From Mycobacterium heidelbergense (GTDB taxonomy: Bacteria; Actinomycetota; Actinomycetes; Mycobacteriales; Mycobacteriaceae): DNA of 64,000 nucleotides. The position numbers and the translations under genes were made by a program. Each line of letters starts with the position of its first letter. Position 1 is the stretch's first letter. The notes under the pieces are model-generated. The model was not told where the DNA came from. It was given only the letters and a program-made list of their open reading frames with translations, and searched no databases. The DNA lies in assembly GCF_010730745.1 (NCBI RefSeq), contig NZ_AP022615.1:4712001-4776000 (forward strand), written 5' to 3'. This document shows positions 1 to 6,627 of this stretch, piece after piece.

Positions 1-107
1 ATGGGTGTAGGGTCGGTGTTATCAGCGATATTTCGCACCAGCCATTTTGAGTTGAGTCGTCGCTTTTGAAATTTCTGGTCGATTCGCGGCCAAGACAGGA
101 GCGTCGC

Positions 108-551
108 GTGACGCTATTGCAGGATCACGGCTCAACCCGTTCAGATTCACACCCCGCCCCGCGGCTGCGTCTTAAACCCAAGGCTCCCGCCACCGGATAC
201 GTCGATGGGGCCTGGTGGCCCCGCAGCCATGAACTCGTCAACGAACTCCCCGACCTGTTAGCGGTGCTCTCGGTGCGACTCGGCGCCATCGGACGGGTCA
301 TCTACAACCTCAACGAATGGACGAAAACACCGCCGAAATTTTCAACAGGTGGCGTGGTGATACGACTCGACGGATACACCCGACAACCCGTTGACACCCT
401 CGAAATCATCGGCCTCAACCGCAGCAAGATCTACCTGCTGGTGGTGCCCAGTGACGCCGATTCATCCCGCGCGCACCACGCCATGATGTCCGCCGCGACC
501 CCAGATGATGCGTCAACCATCGTCGAACTACTACACCACAACCCGCGATGA
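108..551 (+). CDS. DUF5994 family protein, first of a tandem pair
   Basis: Small soluble mycobacterial protein of unknown function. The core after a short variable N-terminus contains RLRLKPKAP, TGYVDGAWWP and VIYNLNEW, which I recognise as DUF5994. I chose GTG at 108 (147 aa) because AGGAG lies six bases upstream. A TTG at 66 would add 14 residues but has no visible ribosome site. The stop overlaps the start of the next, paralogous gene (ATGA), so the two are probably translationally coupled. There is no signal peptide or membrane segment. The family call rests on motif recall; the biochemical role is unknown. Confidence 0.8.
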   Translation: MTLLQDHGSTRSDSHPAPRLRLKPKAPATGYVDGAWWPRSHELVNELPDLLAVLSVRLGAIGRVIYNLNEWTKTPPKFSTGGVVIRLDGYTRQPVDTLEIIGLNRSKIYLLVVPSDADSSRAHHAMMSAATPDDASTIVELLHHNPR

Positions 552-1006
552 CCGCGACCTACATGCGGCAATGCAGGCAACCGTCAACAACACCGCACCC
601 CAGACCGCGCTTGCGTCTCAAACCCAAGGCCCCCACCACCGGATATGTCGACGGAGCCTGGTGGCCGCACAGCGACATCCTCGCCGAGGAACTCTCCAAT
701 CTGCTGGCGGTCCTCACGGTCCGGCTCGGACCGATCGAACGAGTCATCTACAACCTCAGTGACTGGGCGAAAACACCGAACCAGGTTCAGCTCGGCGGCA
801 GAACAGTTCAGCTCAGCGGATACACCGGGCAGCCACTCGACACAATCCAGGTCATCGGAACCAACGGCCCCAAACTCATCCTGCTCGTCATTCCACCAGA
901 AACGGCTCACGACTCCGCCCACGACGCCATGAACTCAGCCGCAGCCCGTGACAACGCGGGCACCATAGAAGACCTGCTACGAGACATGATCGAAAACGAC
1001 GGCTAA
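548..1006 (+). CDS. DUF5994 family protein, second of a tandem pair
   Basis: A 152-aa paralogue of the preceding gene, overlapping it by four bases. The same blocks are present: RLRLKPKAP, TGYVDGAWWP, SDILAEELSNLLAVLTVRLG and VIYNLSDW, followed by a conserved beta-rich stretch and a helical C-terminus. The two proteins differ mainly at the N-terminus and in the loop after the NL(N/S)(E/D)W block, as expected of a tandem duplication followed by divergence. No catalytic motif is evident. The function of DUF5994 is not known to me, and the pairing suggests a heteromer or redundant copies only as inference. Confidence 0.8.
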   Translation: MTATYMRQCRQPSTTPHPRPRLRLKPKAPTTGYVDGAWWPHSDILAEELSNLLAVLTVRLGPIERVIYNLSDWAKTPNQVQLGGRTVQLSGYTGQPLDTIQVIGTNGPKLILLVIPPETAHDSAHDAMNSAAARDNAGTIEDLLRDMIENDG

Positions 1007-1300
1007 ACGCGACAGAACTAAAACCATCGAACGGACGGGTCTGTCGGACCCTCTGAGCCAAATATATCGGCAGCGGACCTTATCTAGCACTTCCCCAGTC
1101 GCGCATCACTCGCTCCGTCGGGCACGTGACTTCTTTATGGTGCAGCAACTGCCTAATCGGGGTTTGCGAGGGACCGGCTTCACGCAGGCGACCCGGCTGA
1201 GCGATTTTCGAACCAATCACCTACATTGCCCGATCGAAGCGATTACCGACAGTCAGCAGATTCCAGCGACGACTGGGTCTGAGTAGGTAAGGAGAATCTA
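1007..1300. other. intergenic region before the desaturase gene
   Basis: About 290 bp without a convincing gene. The only clear signal is the ribosome-binding sequence AAGGAG shortly before the GTG at 1301. The rest is lower in GC than its flanks and presumably holds the desaturase promoter, but I could not point to a definite -10/-35 pair. Confidence 0.5.
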
Positions 1301-2549
1301 GTGGCCATCACCGATATTCAGGCTTTCGCCCATTTGGCCGACACCGATCTCGACAGGCTGGCGGCAGAGCTTGACGCTATCCGGTGCGACATCGAGAATT
1401 CCCGCGGCGAGCAGGACGCGCGCTATATCCGACGCACCATCTACGCGCAGCGTGTCCTTGAAGTGGCCGGCCGTCTGCTGTTGACGGGCAGCTCGAAACG
1501 CTGGGCCTGGTCGGCCGGGACAACAACCTTGGCGCTGGCCAAAATCATCGAGAACATGGAAATCGGTCACAATGTGATGCACGGCCAATGGGATTGGATG
1601 AACGATCCCGAGATCCACTCTGCGACGTGGGAATGGGACATGACTGCGGCGTCGAAGCATTGGATTCGCTCGCACAACTTTGAACATCACAAGTACACCA
1701 ACATCGTCGGTGTTGACGACGACGTGGGCTATCACATCCTGCGCGTGACTCGGGACCAACCCTGGCAGTGGTTCAACATCGGCAACCTGCTATTCAGCAC
1801 CATCCTCGCGCTCGGGTTCGAATGGGGAATCGGCACCCAGTCCATCGATTTCGAAAAAATCGTTAAACCCGGCCGTGAACGCGACATCACCCTGCAACAG
1901 ATACGCGAATGGTCAGCCAAGGTTAGCAAGCAGGTGACCAAGGACTACATCGTGTTCCCCGCGCTCACTTCGCTCTCACCCGCCGCGACCTACGCATCGA
2001 CCCTGAAAGCGAACGTGTTCGCCAATATTCTTCGTAACGTCTGGGCCAACGCCGTGATCTTCTGTGGGCATTTCCCAGACGGAGCAGAAAAATTCACGAA
2101 AACCGACATGCGCGACGAAACAAAAGGTCAATGGTATCTACGGCAGATGCTGGGCAGCGCCAACTTCGAGGGCGGACCGGTGCTGCGATTCATGAGCGGC
2201 AATCTCTGTCATCAGATCGAGCACCATCTCTACCCGGACTTACCCAGCAACCGGCTGCACGAAATCTCAACCCGAATCAGGCCAAGTCTGCAACGACTAC
2301 GACTTGCCTTACACCACGGGTCCGTTCCTGCAGCAATACGGTAAAACATGGCGCACCATCGCCAAACTGTCACTGCCCGACCGCTACCTGCGCAACACAA
2401 GTGACAACGCCCCGGAAACTCGCAGTGAGCGCATGTTCGGCAAGAGCGAAATCTCTAACCCGGCCAGCGCCACGACCACTCAACCCCGGCGCGGCCTCAA
2501 GCACGCAATCGCAGCTGTACTGGCCCGGCGCGAACTACGAACCAGATAA
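1301..2549 (+). pseudogene. DesA3-like acyl-CoA fatty-acid desaturase, frameshifted
   Basis: Membrane-bound fatty-acid desaturase of the DesA3 type, which introduces a double bond into acyl-CoA using a di-iron centre. The three histidine boxes are visible: GHNVMHG, HNFEHHKYTN and CHQIEHHLYPDLP. The first frame is open from a GTG with an AAGGAG site to 2344. The conserved C-terminal part (DLPYTTGPFL, YGKTWRT, APETRSERMF) continues in another frame to 2549. The reading switches near 2280-2283, where one extra base separates the codons for ..RIR and QVCNDYD... Restored, the product would be about 415 aa, close to the length I recall for DesA3. Either a genuine null allele or a one-base sequencing error; all three His boxes precede the break. 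Confidence 0.85.
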
Positions 2550-3012
2550 TGGTGAATCGAGCAGTTCACCGCTCAGAACTGAGCCATCGTGCTATTCGGG
2601 CCGAGAACCCAGCAGCGGGCACCGGCCGCAGTGGTTTGCTCCCACCGGCCATCAACGGGTAATTGCGCGTGCCGGCCTGTCCATTAGGGGATTGCGTTTC
2701 GGTCGCTGGTGAGGCGCCACTCGGCGACGCCCTCGGTTGCCGTTTAGCCGCGACGCCTCTAAAGATCTAAGCCGTGCCGGGTGGCACCGAGGCTGGCCAG
2801 ATCCGCTGGCTGCGCGCCCAGTGCTGCGTGCGGGACTCGATTGCGCGGCTCAACGAATCTCTAGGGTGTAACGCTGAATCGCCCTGGTTTTGCCCGGCGC
2901 AGACCTTCCCCGCGGGGCGGCCCGACACCGAGGAAGGCAGCCCCTTCCTTTACGTCGACACCGCATCCACACGCGCCGGTATTACCGCGATCAACGCCAA
3001 GTCTTTGGCCAC
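2550..3012. other. gene-poor stretch left of the insertion sequence
   Basis: About 460 bp between the desaturase gene and the IS. Open frames here lack recognisable motifs and credible ribosome sites. It does not continue the secreted-protein gene that is cut on the other side of the IS, so the IS is not a simple insertion between two halves of one gene; a deletion or a later rearrangement has occurred. I see no promoter or RNA gene. Confidence 0.45.
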
Positions 3013-3052
3013 TGAGGAGAACCCCTTGATGGTCCCGTCGCTATGCGGCTTG
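3013..3052 (+). repeat. left terminal inverted repeat of the IS3-family element
   Basis: Begins TGAGGAGAACCCC and includes TGGTCC, GTCG and TATGCGGCT. It pairs with the opposite end at 4220-4259 with only a few mismatches and one or two single-base gaps. Confidence 0.8.
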
Positions 3053-3905
3053 GGGTTGGTGGGTCGTGGCCCACTGTAGGGCGAACTCGGTGGGGGTAAG
3101 TTCTCCGTGGGCGGAGTGGGGTCGGTTGGCGTTATAGTCGCGGCGCCAGTCTTCAATGATTACGCGGGCTTCCAGCAGCGAGTCGAAGCGCCATGAGTTG
3201 AGCAGTTCATCACGTAATCGGCCGTTGAACGACTCGACCCAAGCGTTCTGCCATGGCGAGCCTGGATCGATGAAAAGTGAACCGGCACTGTTGAATCGGC
3301 ACCAGTCATGCACGGCGTGCGCCACGAACTCAGGACCGTTGTCGAAGCGCACGTAATGCGGCGCGCCGTGCTGGCGCGCCAGGCGATCCAAGACATCGAC
3401 GACACCGTCGGCATCGATGTTGCGGTCGACCTCGATCGCCAGTGCCTTGCGGGTGAACTCGTCGATCACGTTCAACATCTTCAACGTGCGACCGTCGGCG
3501 GTGGTGTCGAATTGAAAGTCCATCGCCCAGATGACATTCGGACGAATCGGTGACATCGCACCCACGGCGACACCGATACCCGTCAGGCGCTTCTTCTTGC
3601 GCCGCTGGGGCACCCGCAGGCCCTCCTCACGCCACAGCCGGCGAATGCGCTTGTTGTTGACGCACCAGCCCCCTCGGCGCGCTATCTTGGCAGCCCGTCT
3701 CCACCCCCACCGTGGCCGGTCAGTGGAGAACCGGCGCAGCCAGGCACGCAACTCGGCCTCCTCGGCGGTGATCAAAGGCGGCACCAGACGCATCGTGGAC
3801 CGGTGGATACCCACCACGGTGCAGGCTCGGCGTTGCGATACCCCGAACCGCTCACGCAACGCCGTGACGGCGCGGCGCTTGCGGTTCGGGGTCAGAAGTT
3901 TCCCG
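3041..3905 (-). CDS. IS3-family transposase OrfB (DDE integrase domain)
   Basis: Catalytic half of the transposase. An N-terminal HTH_21-like segment (FGVSQRRACTVVG) is followed by an rve integrase core with the acidic triad in AMDFQFD, RFDNGPEF and WVESFNGRLRDELL, and the C-terminal YNANRPHSAHGELTP motif typical of the family. The frame is open upstream of the first possible TTG (3859) into the end of orfA and meets it at the GGGAAAC heptamer, so the active product is expected to be an OrfAB fusion. No stop or deletion is visible, so the element may be active. Confidence 0.9.
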
Positions 3906-4179
3906 CCGAGAGATCCTTGAGCATGTCGATGTCCAAGGCCTGGTTAGCAACCAACTTCTTAAGCCGGGCGTTCTCGGCCTCAAGCTCTTTGAGCCGCTTC
4001 GCCTCGTTGGCCTTCATCCCGCCGTACTGGGCAAGCCAGCGATGCCATGTCGATTCGGCCACCTCCAGGTGCCGGCACACCTCGCCCAATTCCTGGCCGG
4101 CACCGAGGAGCTTGTTGCCCTCTGCGAGCTTGCGGATGATCTGATCCGGCGTATGCCGCCGGCGCTTGTTCGATGCCAT
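3892..4179 (-). CDS. IS3-family transposase OrfA (HTH and leucine zipper)
   Basis: A 95-aa DNA-binding half of the IS3 transposase. It has a helix-turn-helix (HTPDQIIRKLAEG through LEVAESTWHRWLAQYG) followed by a coiled-coil or leucine-zipper region (KRLKELEAENARLKKL). I started it at ATG 4179 (MASNKRRR), since the longer upstream frame crosses no ribosome site. It ends TCGGCGGGAAACTTCTGA, and the G GGA AAC in the zero frame just before the stop is a canonical slippery site for the switch into orfB. Alone, OrfA of IS3 elements usually acts as a repressor. Confidence 0.9.
   Translation of the reverse strand: MASNKRRRHTPDQIIRKLAEGNKLLGAGQELGEVCRHLEVAESTWHRWLAQYGGMKANEAKRLKELEAENARLKKLVANQALDIDMLKDLSAGNF
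3898..3904 (-). promoter_or_regulatory. GGGAAAC slippery heptamer (programmed -1 frameshift)
   Basis: On the minus strand the heptamer sits in the X XXY YYZ register (gcG GGA AAC TTC TGA), one codon before the orfA stop. A -1 shift continues as L-T-P-N-R-K-R-R-A-V and runs uninterrupted into orfB. Confidence 0.75.
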
Positions 4180-4219
4180 GTCGCTGTCGATTCTTCCTGC
4201 CCAAACACTCGGGCAACAG

Positions 4220-4259
4220 AGCCGCACAACGACTGGACCACTACGACGGGCTCACCTCA
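4220..4259 (-). repeat. right terminal inverted repeat of the IS3-family element
   Basis: Read on the minus strand from 4259 it begins TGAGGTGAGCCCG and includes TGGTCC, GTCG and TGTGCGGCT. Its first three bases supply the stop codon of the truncated secreted-protein gene next to it. Confidence 0.8.
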
Positions 4260-4336
4260 GATGACCCGGCACTGTTGCCCGCCCGGCGAATAGTTACCGG
4301 GTACGTGGCAGGCCTCCGTGTAGGCCAGGAGGCGGA
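4260..4336 (-). pseudogene. 3' remnant of a small secreted-protein gene, cut by the IS
   Basis: Read on the minus strand this encodes ..EACHVPGNYSPGGQQCRVI and then TGA, the TGA being the first bases of the IS inverted repeat. PGGQQCRVI also occurs in the intact secreted protein at 6275-6595 (FYAPGGQQCRVIDLGSIP). The last 13 or so residues of the original protein are lost on the IS side. It is therefore a second, truncated copy of that family. Confidence 0.7.
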
Positions 4337-4357
4337 CCGGCCTCTCGTGCCGGCGTG

Positions 4358-5113
4358 TTACCGCAATTTCAGTGCAAACGCAGCGATTGATGCCACCGCC
4401 AAAATCGCCGAAAACGCCATGTTGATACGTGTCGACAGCGCGGCGGCAGCGGCGTCCGCGCGGAGCGGCTCCAGACCGAGACGACAGATTCCGTAGGCAG
4501 CGGCGGAGCCGAAAAACAACAATCCCGGACGACCGGACGTCCCGTGCGACGACAGTCCGACAGCCAAAATCAGTGCCAACCAACCGGCCTCGAAGAGCTG
4601 TGTGGGATAGCGGCGCTTCCATTCGCCGCGGTGATCCGGCAGCCACAAGCCCAGCGGCCCACGCGTCTCCCGTCCGGAACAGCAGCCGTTGATCAGGCAA
4701 CCGATGCGGGTGGCGGCCAGCCCGACCAAAAAGACGATGGCCGCACCGTCGAGGAATCGCCAGAACTCCAAACCCATGAGGCGCAGCACCGGCCAACAGA
4801 CCGCGAAGCTCAGCGCCACGCCGCCGTAAAGTCCGGCGCCGATCTCTTGTATGCCGGCGCGGTCGGCAAGAACTTCCGGGTGCCCAACGAGGTACCAGAT
4901 GCGGGAGCCGATCAGAGCACACACGAGGAGGATGAGAGCGGATACCGCGAAGCGCTTGTGATCGAGGCCCGACACGTACGCACCGCATACAACCCCGACC
5001 GCAAAGCCCACGTACAACATGACCGCGTAGCTCGGAATGCGAAGCCTTCCGACGCGGAACAGATATCGTCGACCTAACCAGCGCGATGAACGCTGTGACT
5101 CCGGGGTAGCCAT
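4358..5113 (-). CDS. prolipoprotein diacylglyceryl transferase (Lgt) family paralogue
   Basis: A 251-aa polytopic membrane protein of the Lgt family, whose members move diacylglycerol from phosphatidylglycerol to the lipobox cysteine of prolipoproteins at the cytoplasmic membrane. Around seven hydrophobic helices are visible. It keeps GAGLYGGVALSF, an RIGCLINGCCSG block corresponding to the Lgt signature GRIGNFINGE, and RYPTQLFEA. The signature is altered (N to C, E to C), as in a divergent branch with a conserved NGCC. It is short for a mycobacterial housekeeping Lgt, which I recall as having a long C-terminal tail, so it is probably an accessory enzyme. It follows a 49-codon candidate lipoprotein gene by 21 bases in the same direction, suggesting a dedicated pair. 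Confidence 0.82.
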   Translation of the reverse strand: MATPESQRSSRWLGRRYLFRVGRLRIPSYAVMLYVGFAVGVVCGAYVSGLDHKRFAVSALILLVCALIGSRIWYLVGHPEVLADRAGIQEIGAGLYGGVALSFAVCWPVLRLMGLEFWRFLDGAAIVFLVGLAATRIGCLINGCCSGRETRGPLGLWLPDHRGEWKRRYPTQLFEAGWLALILAVGLSSHGTSGRPGLLFFGSAAAYGICRLGLEPLRADAAAAALSTRINMAFSAILAVASIAAFALKLR

Positions 5114-5134
5114 GCCAACCCGATTGCGTCATCG

Positions 5135-5284
5135 TCAGGAGCGGCAGTAGATGCCACCATCCCCTGCGGGACAAGTCTGAGGTCCCTGCGTGGCCGAAGC
5201 GCATCCCAGTGGGAACAGTGTGGCGGCCAGTATCGCGAGCACGATCTTGCCCGTCCGGATTGTGTTGCTGGTCTTCGCGTTCAT
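5135..5284 (-). CDS. small candidate lipoprotein or secreted peptide (49 aa)
   Basis: A 49-codon frame starting ATG at 5284. The N-terminus has basic residues (K4, R10, K13), a hydrophobic stretch IVLAILAATLF, then PLGC at residues 25-28, a plausible though imperfect lipobox (leucine at -2, glycine at -1). The mature part would be only about 22 residues with two further cysteines (QTCPAG and IYCRS). It sits directly upstream of the Lgt paralogue in an apparent operon. The signal-like N-terminus and context support a real gene, but it is short and I do not recognise a family. Alternatively it is a secreted cysteine-containing peptide. Confidence 0.6.
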   Translation of the reverse strand: MNAKTSNTIRTGKIVLAILAATLFPLGCASATQGPQTCPAGDGGIYCRS

Positions 5285-5356
5285 TGATGTCGCCTCTCAT
5301 GTGTCGGTAAATACTTGAATCGCTATTTCTATGGAGTTCTATGGAGTCGAATAGTT

Positions 5357-5425
5357 TCGTTGGTCATCAGCGGTTCGGGCTTTCTTGGGCATGGCTCATT
5401 TTTCGATGTGATGGTCGGGAGTCAG
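5357..5425. repeat. direct repeat copy A: fused end of secreted-protein gene and start of zinc-ribbon gene
   Basis: About 69 bp nearly identical to 6235-6304. On the minus strand it encodes the last residues LTPDHHIEK plus stop of the secreted-protein family (5425-5396), the same spacer, and the first codons MTN of the zinc-ribbon gene, after which the frame diverges and stops. It is a scar of a tandem duplication. Confidence 0.85.
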
Positions 5426-5435
5426 GCATATCGCG

Positions 5436-6245
5436 TCAGCGCCCGGTCAACTCGTTGGGATCAAACCAGCTAGGTCTGAACCCAGCGTGGAAGCAGGCGG
5501 CCAGAGCCTCGGTGAACGAGGTGACCAGCGGCGAGAGTTGCCGGTCAGGTCCCGAAAGAGGCAGTCCATTGGCGATAGCCGCATAGTGGTCGGCAAGTTC
5601 ACTTGAATCGCGGGCAAGTTTGTTCAACGCCAGTCGCACATCGGGACTCGCTGCATCGATAGCTTTTGAACCGTCTGTTTGCCCGGAGGGTGCACCGACC
5701 GTTGAAAGCGTGCGTAGCTGTCCGCTAAGAGTGAGCGGGCTGATGTTCATGTCACCTCCGGCAAGCAAGAGGTGTCGATACGTCTTGTAAAAACCTTCAC
5801 CGCGGTCCTCAAGTCCGTTAGGTGAGCCACAAACCTCCCTATCCTCAGGCGATGCTTGAGCGGTTGTCATTGAACTCGTCGGCACAACCGTTGTCGTTGC
5901 ACCTGCCGTTCCGGTGACGCTTATGGCTGTAGTCGTAGTGTTTCCCGGTTTCGATGGTTGACTGTCTGAGCAGCCAGCCACCAAGGCGTAGGTGCCGACG
6001 GCCGCGAGAGCGACACCAAGAACTCCTGCGAGAATCTTCCCGACCAATTTCCATTGAGCGGAATGGTCGTCCGACGCGCTGTTGGAATCGTCGGTTGCCG
6101 TGTTCTTCGCGAGTGCGACCCCGAGCTGGATGGTCGTCCGTTCACTGCACTTGGGGCACGTGAACTGTTTCCGCGTGCTCTCGGCTGGGATCGTGAGCCT
6201 CGCTGCACAATGCGAACACACGACGGGCCTCTTGTCGTTGGTCAT
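5436..6245 (-). CDS. zinc-ribbon membrane protein with extracytoplasmic domain
   Basis: A 269-aa protein, started at ATG 6245 (MTNDKRPVVC). The N-terminus is a CxxC..CxxC zinc ribbon (CSHCAARL.., CPKCSERT). A single membrane helix follows at about residues 75-97 (LVGKILAGVLGVALAAVGTY), then a Thr/Ser-rich linker and an exported domain of about 140 aa with two cysteines. No family was recognised for the outer domain. Topology suggests a cytoplasmic metal-binding head and an external sensor or anchor. It lies 29 bases after the secreted-protein gene and is probably co-transcribed with it. Confidence 0.75.
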   Translation of the reverse strand: MTNDKRPVVCSHCAARLTIPAESTRKQFTCPKCSERTTIQLGVALAKNTATDDSNSASDDHSAQWKLVGKILAGVLGVALAAVGTYALVAGCSDSQPSKPGNTTTTAISVTGTAGATTTVVPTSSMTTAQASPEDREVCGSPNGLEDRGEGFYKTYRHLLLAGGDMNISPLTLSGQLRTLSTVGAPSGQTDGSKAIDAASPDVRLALNKLARDSSELADHYAAIANGLPLSGPDRQLSPLVTSFTEALAACFHAGFRPSWFDPNELTGR

Positions 6246-6304
6246 CAGCGGTCCGGGCTTATTTGGGCCATGGCTCATTTGTCGATGTGATGGTCCGGAC
6301 TCAG
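6235..6304. repeat. direct repeat copy B (gene junction)
   Basis: This is the functional version of the repeat at 5357-5425. It spans the final codons (SPDHHIDK, stop) of the secreted-protein gene and the start (MTN) of the zinc-ribbon gene. The two copies are about 880 bp apart, bracketing the zinc-ribbon gene. Confidence 0.85.
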
Positions 6305-6595
6305 TGGCGGGATACTGCCAAGATCAATAACCCTGCATTGCTGGCCGCCCGGTGCGTAGAAACCCCCGCCATAACCCGGGTTGTAGGTCGGCTGCCAACT
6401 TGCGCAGCGCTGCCAAGTACCGTCGGGACGAATCGGGCCGTCGCAGATCATGACCGTATTGAGAAAACCCCCGTTCTCGCACCCAGGCATCGGGTCACCG
6501 GGGTAGGCAGTAGCGACGGGGGCGACCGACAGCGCGCAGACGACCGCCGTCGTCACCGCTGCTAACGCCGTCACGCAGCGCAGCGTCATCGTCAT
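6275..6595 (-). CDS. small secreted Cys-rich mycobacterial protein (CDGP type)
   Basis: A 106-aa protein with a Sec signal peptide (LRCVTALAAVTTAVVCALSV.. with a likely cut after VATA) and a mature part containing MPGCENG, MICDGPIRPDGTWQRC and PGGQQCRVIDL. The CDGPIRPDGTWQRC block recurs in small exported mycobacterial proteins of unknown function. The ATG at 6595 follows a GGAAGGA site. The gene lies 32 bases after the PE_PGRS gene and upstream of the zinc-ribbon gene, all on the minus strand. Two partial copies of this gene lie downstream (4260-4336 and 5396-5425), so the family has been duplicated and broken here. Confidence 0.78.
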   Translation of the reverse strand: MTMTLRCVTALAAVTTAVVCALSVAPVATAYPGDPMPGCENGGFLNTVMICDGPIRPDGTWQRCASWQPTYNPGYGGGFYAPGGQQCRVIDLGSIPPLSPDHHIDK

Positions 6596-6627
6596 GGTGC
6601 TGTCCTTCCGTGATTGCTGAACGCGGC

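Larger units (their letters stand above)
3013..4259 (-). mobile_element. IS3-family insertion sequence, apparently complete (about 1247 bp)
   Basis: Both ends read inward as TGAGG(A/T)GA(A/G)CCC, then share TGGTCC, GTCG and TGCGGCT, giving imperfect inverted repeats of about 40 bp at 3013-3052 and 4220-4259. Inside, on the minus strand, lie orfA (4179-3892) and orfB, fused by a likely programmed -1 frameshift. Organisation and DDE transposase fit the IS3 family, perhaps the IS407-like branch. I find no matching target-site duplication: the left flank ends ..GGCCAC and the right flank begins GATGAC. That points to a rearrangement after insertion or slightly different true ends. Confidence 0.88.

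Noticed and set aside
2131..2712. Open frame overlapping the desaturase end
   Set aside because: Composition and position fit an out-of-frame shadow of the frameshifted gene; no homology-like motif.
2774..3079. Open frame left of the IS, and a TGAATCGCCCTGG string resembling an IS end at about 2875
   Set aside because: No partner repeat or transposase on that side; the true IS ends are at 3013 and 4259.
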